A stretch of 58,280 nucleotides of DNA. Origin: Neisseriaceae bacterium PsAf. Its GTDB lineage: Bacteria > Pseudomonadota > Gammaproteobacteria > Burkholderiales > Neisseriaceae. The stretch is taken from the NCBI GenBank assembly GCA_017114885.1, contig WNLJ01000032.1:1-58280 (forward strand). Reading direction: 5' to 3'. The first letter of the stretch is position 1. Each line of letters starts with the position of its first letter. The notes beneath the pieces were generated by a model. That model was not told the DNA's origin and ran no database searches. It saw only the letters and a program-made list of their open reading frames with translations. Both the position numbers and the translations under genes were made by a program. Positions 56,039 through 58,280 of the stretch are shown here, piece after piece.

Positions 56039-56595
56039 AGTGGATAGTTTCAGTTTTAGATATTTTAATTTTTATTTGGGCAGTACTAGCCATGCTGAGA
56101 TTTTTGCTGCAAAAAGGAGGACTTCCTTACAATCATCCTTTAGCTTCTTTTTTATACCGCAGCACTCAATGGATAGTTGGAGAGGTGAGAAAAATTATTC
56201 CACCGATGAAAGGTTGGGATACGGCGATACCCATGTCCGTTTTTTTAATATTTTTACTGTATGAATTTTTAAAGCTAATTATTAGTTTATTTCACATGAA
56301 TATCAGTTTAAATGTGCCTAGCTTGGTAGTTGGGACCTTGCTAATTGTCATTTTAAAAGTAGTTTCAACTTTTATATATGCTTTTTGGTGCGAGTTAATT
56401 ATGAGATATTTATTACAGAATAATTCTAAAGACATACAGTTATTACAAGCGTGTGATTTTTCAGTTAAACAAGTTTTATCTCCTTTTAATGCTCGCTATA
56501 AACCAATATTAATTGCTTTTATCATATGCACAATATGGGTTTTGGTCGTTTACCCAAATCTTATGTATGAAGTACAGAGATATATGCTAAGTTGA
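56035..56595 (+). CDS. yggT: YggT-family membrane protein
   Basis: A 186-residue inner-membrane protein with two YggT units, each a helix followed by a RFLLQKGGLPYNHPLASFLYRSTQWIVGEVRKIIPP-type turn: the first (about 1-65) and the second (about 100-165, LIMRYLLQNNSKDIQLLQACDFSVKQVLSPFNARY). The second copy has lost much of the family motif. Roles proposed for the family include osmotic shock survival and protein insertion. It ends the yggS-proC-yggT operon. Confidence 0.88.
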   Translation: MKWIVSVLDILIFIWAVLAMLRFLLQKGGLPYNHPLASFLYRSTQWIVGEVRKIIPPMKGWDTAIPMSVFLIFLLYEFLKLIISLFHMNISLNVPSLVVGTLLIVILKVVSTFIYAFWCELIMRYLLQNNSKDIQLLQACDFSVKQVLSPFNARYKPILIAFIICTIWVLVVYPNLMYEVQRYMLS

Positions 56596-56824
56596 TAGGC
56601 ATAGAGATAATATAGAGAAAAAAGGATATATGTATATATATTTTCAATTAAGGCATTCTGTATTGACTATCAAATAAAATAAAACTTTTTCAAAAACTGT
56701 GTTATTATGCACACTTAAAATAGTATTTGTTATTAATTTATTATTTAACTATTTGATTATAAGTTAACTTTAAGTGGTTAATAATCTATAATAAGAAATA
56801 TTGAGTAATATTTTTGGATATAAT

Positions 56825-57253
56825 ATGGGAAATGATACGTCTAAACTAACGGTTGAAGAAATTAAAAACTGGACAGGTCCTGAAGAGGATTATATGAATG
56901 ATGCTCAATTGGCTTTTTTTAAAGATATGTTGTTGGAAATTCAGGATGATATCATTAGTAAAGCGAATCAAACAACAGGTTATCTTCAAGAGCAAGAAGC
57001 CACACCTGATCCGGCAGATCGTGCAACTTTAGAAGAAGAATATGCCTTAGAGTTGCGTACTCGTGATAGAGAGCGTAAGCTTTTAAGTAAAGTACAAGCT
57101 TCATTAAAACAAATTGATGAAGGAACCTATGGGTACTGTTTGGATACAGGGGAGCCAATAGGGTTACGCAGGTTACTTGCCAGACCAACAGCTACTTTGT
57201 CTGTGGAGGCTCAAGAAAGAAGAGAGCAAATGAAAAAACAGTTTGCGGGTTAA
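56825..57253 (+). CDS. dksA: RNA polymerase-binding transcription factor DksA (zinc finger incomplete)
   Basis: A 142-residue coiled-coil protein that enters the RNA polymerase secondary channel and acts with ppGpp. The coiled coil with tip DPADRA keeps the two Asp and the Ala that matter in E. coli DksA (Asp71, Asp74, Ala76 equivalents), and LELRTRDRERKLLSKV is standard. The four-Cys zinc site is reduced to one Cys: the pattern is CLDT...LSVEA in place of CxxC...CxxC, as in zinc-independent DksA variants such as Pseudomonas DksA2. I start at ATG 56825; a TTG eight codons earlier is possible but less likely. Confidence 0.93.
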   Translation: MGNDTSKLTVEEIKNWTGPEEDYMNDAQLAFFKDMLLEIQDDIISKANQTTGYLQEQEATPDPADRATLEEEYALELRTRDRERKLLSKVQASLKQIDEGTYGYCLDTGEPIGLRRLLARPTATLSVEAQERREQMKKQFAG

Positions 57254-57281
57254 TTATTTTTTGTCATCAAAGGAAATCACA

Positions 57282-58244
57282 ATGAAAAAAACAGTTTTAT
57301 TTTTATTAATATCTACCGCTTTATTGGCATCATGCAAACAAAATGATGAGAGTAAAAACGTTGATAAAGCGACAGCACCTACTGCAGTTACAGAAAATAC
57401 AGCTGAAACTAACGCATCTGTTCAGCAACTTAGTAATCAACAAATTGCAGTGGCACAGAAAGAATTTTTAAAAGTTCTAAGTGTTAAGGATGATGCATTA
57501 ACTCAGGTGTTTCAACTAGGGCAGTCTTTGGGTCAAAATCAATTAGATGAAAAAACAGTGAAGCAAATGCAAGATCAAATATACCAACTTTCATTAAAGA
57601 CTCAAAAAGAATTGAATCAATTAAAAATTACTGACCAAGAAATCAAAAACTATATTCAAGCTCAAAACGAATTGGTGAAATTGAGCGAACAAGTTTATAA
57701 AGCTCAAGATCAAATTGAAAAAGAACAAAAAAGTGGTGAATTATCTGAAGCAAATAAATCGTTGTTAAAGCAAGTACAAGAAGGGCAAGCTAAAGTTTTT
57801 CAACAAGAATTAGCATTGACTGAAAAACTTGCTCAATCTGGAGAGAAAAGTCCTATGAAGGAGCTTTTGGAAATCAAGAGTATTCAAACAAAAGAAGCGA
57901 TGCAATTAGCAAGTTCAATGCAAATGTTAATGAATGACTCATCAAGTGATGCAGAAAAAGCTAATAAATTAGCGGAGGTAAACAAAAAAATCACAGATAA
58001 TACAGTGGCTGAATTAAATAAATTAACCATAAAAACCACAGATATCGATGATTATCGTAAAAAGCTACTTGATTTGTCAAAATTAAAAACAGAATCTATT
58101 AATAAAGCAGAACAAATACAAAAAGAAATTGCTGAAAATCAAAAATTATCTCCTGAATCTGAGCAATTAATGAAAAAATTACAGGAAGATACCATTAATG
58201 CGGAGAAATTACGTATTCAGTTAACTTCTAAATATGCTCAATAA
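57282..58244 (+). CDS. Putative lipoprotein with long helical (coiled-coil) body
   Basis: A 320-residue exported protein. MKKTVLFLLISTALLASC ends in a clear lipobox (L-L-A-S-C), and AAAGGA lies before ATG 57282. The mature protein is rich in Lys, Gln and Glu with heptad-like spacing, for example QIYQLSLKTQKELNQLKI, QAQNELVKLSEQVYKAQDQIEKEQKSG and KLLDLSKLKTESINKAEQIQKE, so it should be an almost all-helical rod anchored in a membrane. I recognise no family. It follows dksA by 28 bases and may be co-transcribed. Possible roles such as periplasmic scaffold or host contact are guesses. Confidence 0.75.
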   Translation: MKKTVLFLLISTALLASCKQNDESKNVDKATAPTAVTENTAETNASVQQLSNQQIAVAQKEFLKVLSVKDDALTQVFQLGQSLGQNQLDEKTVKQMQDQIYQLSLKTQKELNQLKITDQEIKNYIQAQNELVKLSEQVYKAQDQIEKEQKSGELSEANKSLLKQVQEGQAKVFQQELALTEKLAQSGEKSPMKELLEIKSIQTKEAMQLASSMQMLMNDSSSDAEKANKLAEVNKKITDNTVAELNKLTIKTTDIDDYRKKLLDLSKLKTESINKAEQIQKEIAENQKLSPESEQLMKKLQEDTINAEKLRIQLTSKYAQ

Positions 58245-58280
58245 ATGATTTATAGAGATTACCATAAAAAAAGCCAACCT

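Overview
The window reads as a low-G+C (roughly one third G+C by eye) betaproteobacterial chromosome segment, most likely from the Neisseriales/Neisseriaceae. The evidence is a type IV pilus gene set of Neisseria type (pilF-pilG-pilD, a large PilC/PilY1-like tip protein, pilT divergent from yggS-proC-yggT, a PilZ gene between holB and tatD), a PorB-like 388-residue porin, a DksA without a complete zinc finger, an nadD-rsfS-rlmH cluster, and the mltG-tmk-holB-pilZ-tatD gene order. No rRNA, tRNA, insertion sequence, prophage or CRISPR array was found. Coding density is high and most genes are housekeeping.

Layout. 1-4.2 kb: start of a lipoprotein gene, a DsrE-like gene, a broken 24-residue-repeat (YwqK/MORN-like) gene, and hslU and hslV separated by an oppositely oriented mscL. 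4.3-10.6 kb: malate synthase G, then ybeY-corC-lnt-aroG. 10.6-19.2 kb: pilC/pilY1, fxsA, metE with divergent metR and three MetR-like boxes, and an RluF-type pseudouridine synthase. 19.3-22.9 kb: a frameshifted tdk, then a leftward operon carbonic anhydrase-nadD-rsfS-rlmH-hemB. 22.9-29.3 kb: a 600-base non-coding stretch, the porin, and pilF-pilG-pilD-coaE. 29.3-39.9 kb: a THUMP methyltransferase divergent from a long rightward run valS-mltG-tmk-holB-pilZ-tatD-MBL hydrolase, then a preQ1-I riboswitch in front of queF-yhhQ, then a nitroreductase. 39.9-46.5 kb: gpsA, acpP-fabF, trmL-comF, a DUF937/LysM pair, rsmJ, gloA and a protein-E-like lipoprotein. 46.5-53.4 kb: recQ, flavin reductase, patatin, a BioC-like methyltransferase, a 560-base empty stretch, a FUSC membrane protein and a frameshifted rarD. 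53.4-58.3 kb: pilT, yggS-proC-yggT, dksA and a helical lipoprotein.

Most notable points. (1) Three genes (ywqK-like, tdk, rarD) carry five lesions that all behave as single-base losses, four of them at homopolymer runs. (2) gloA has a well-placed ribosome binding site in front of ACG rather than ATG, and starting at the next ATG would remove the metal-ligand His5. (3) A class I preQ1 riboswitch controls a queuosine synthesis and salvage pair. (4) Three MetR-type boxes lie between metE and metR. I found no clearly novel multi-gene system. The lesions, the non-coding stretches and a few lineage-specific proteins are the parts that deserve a second look.
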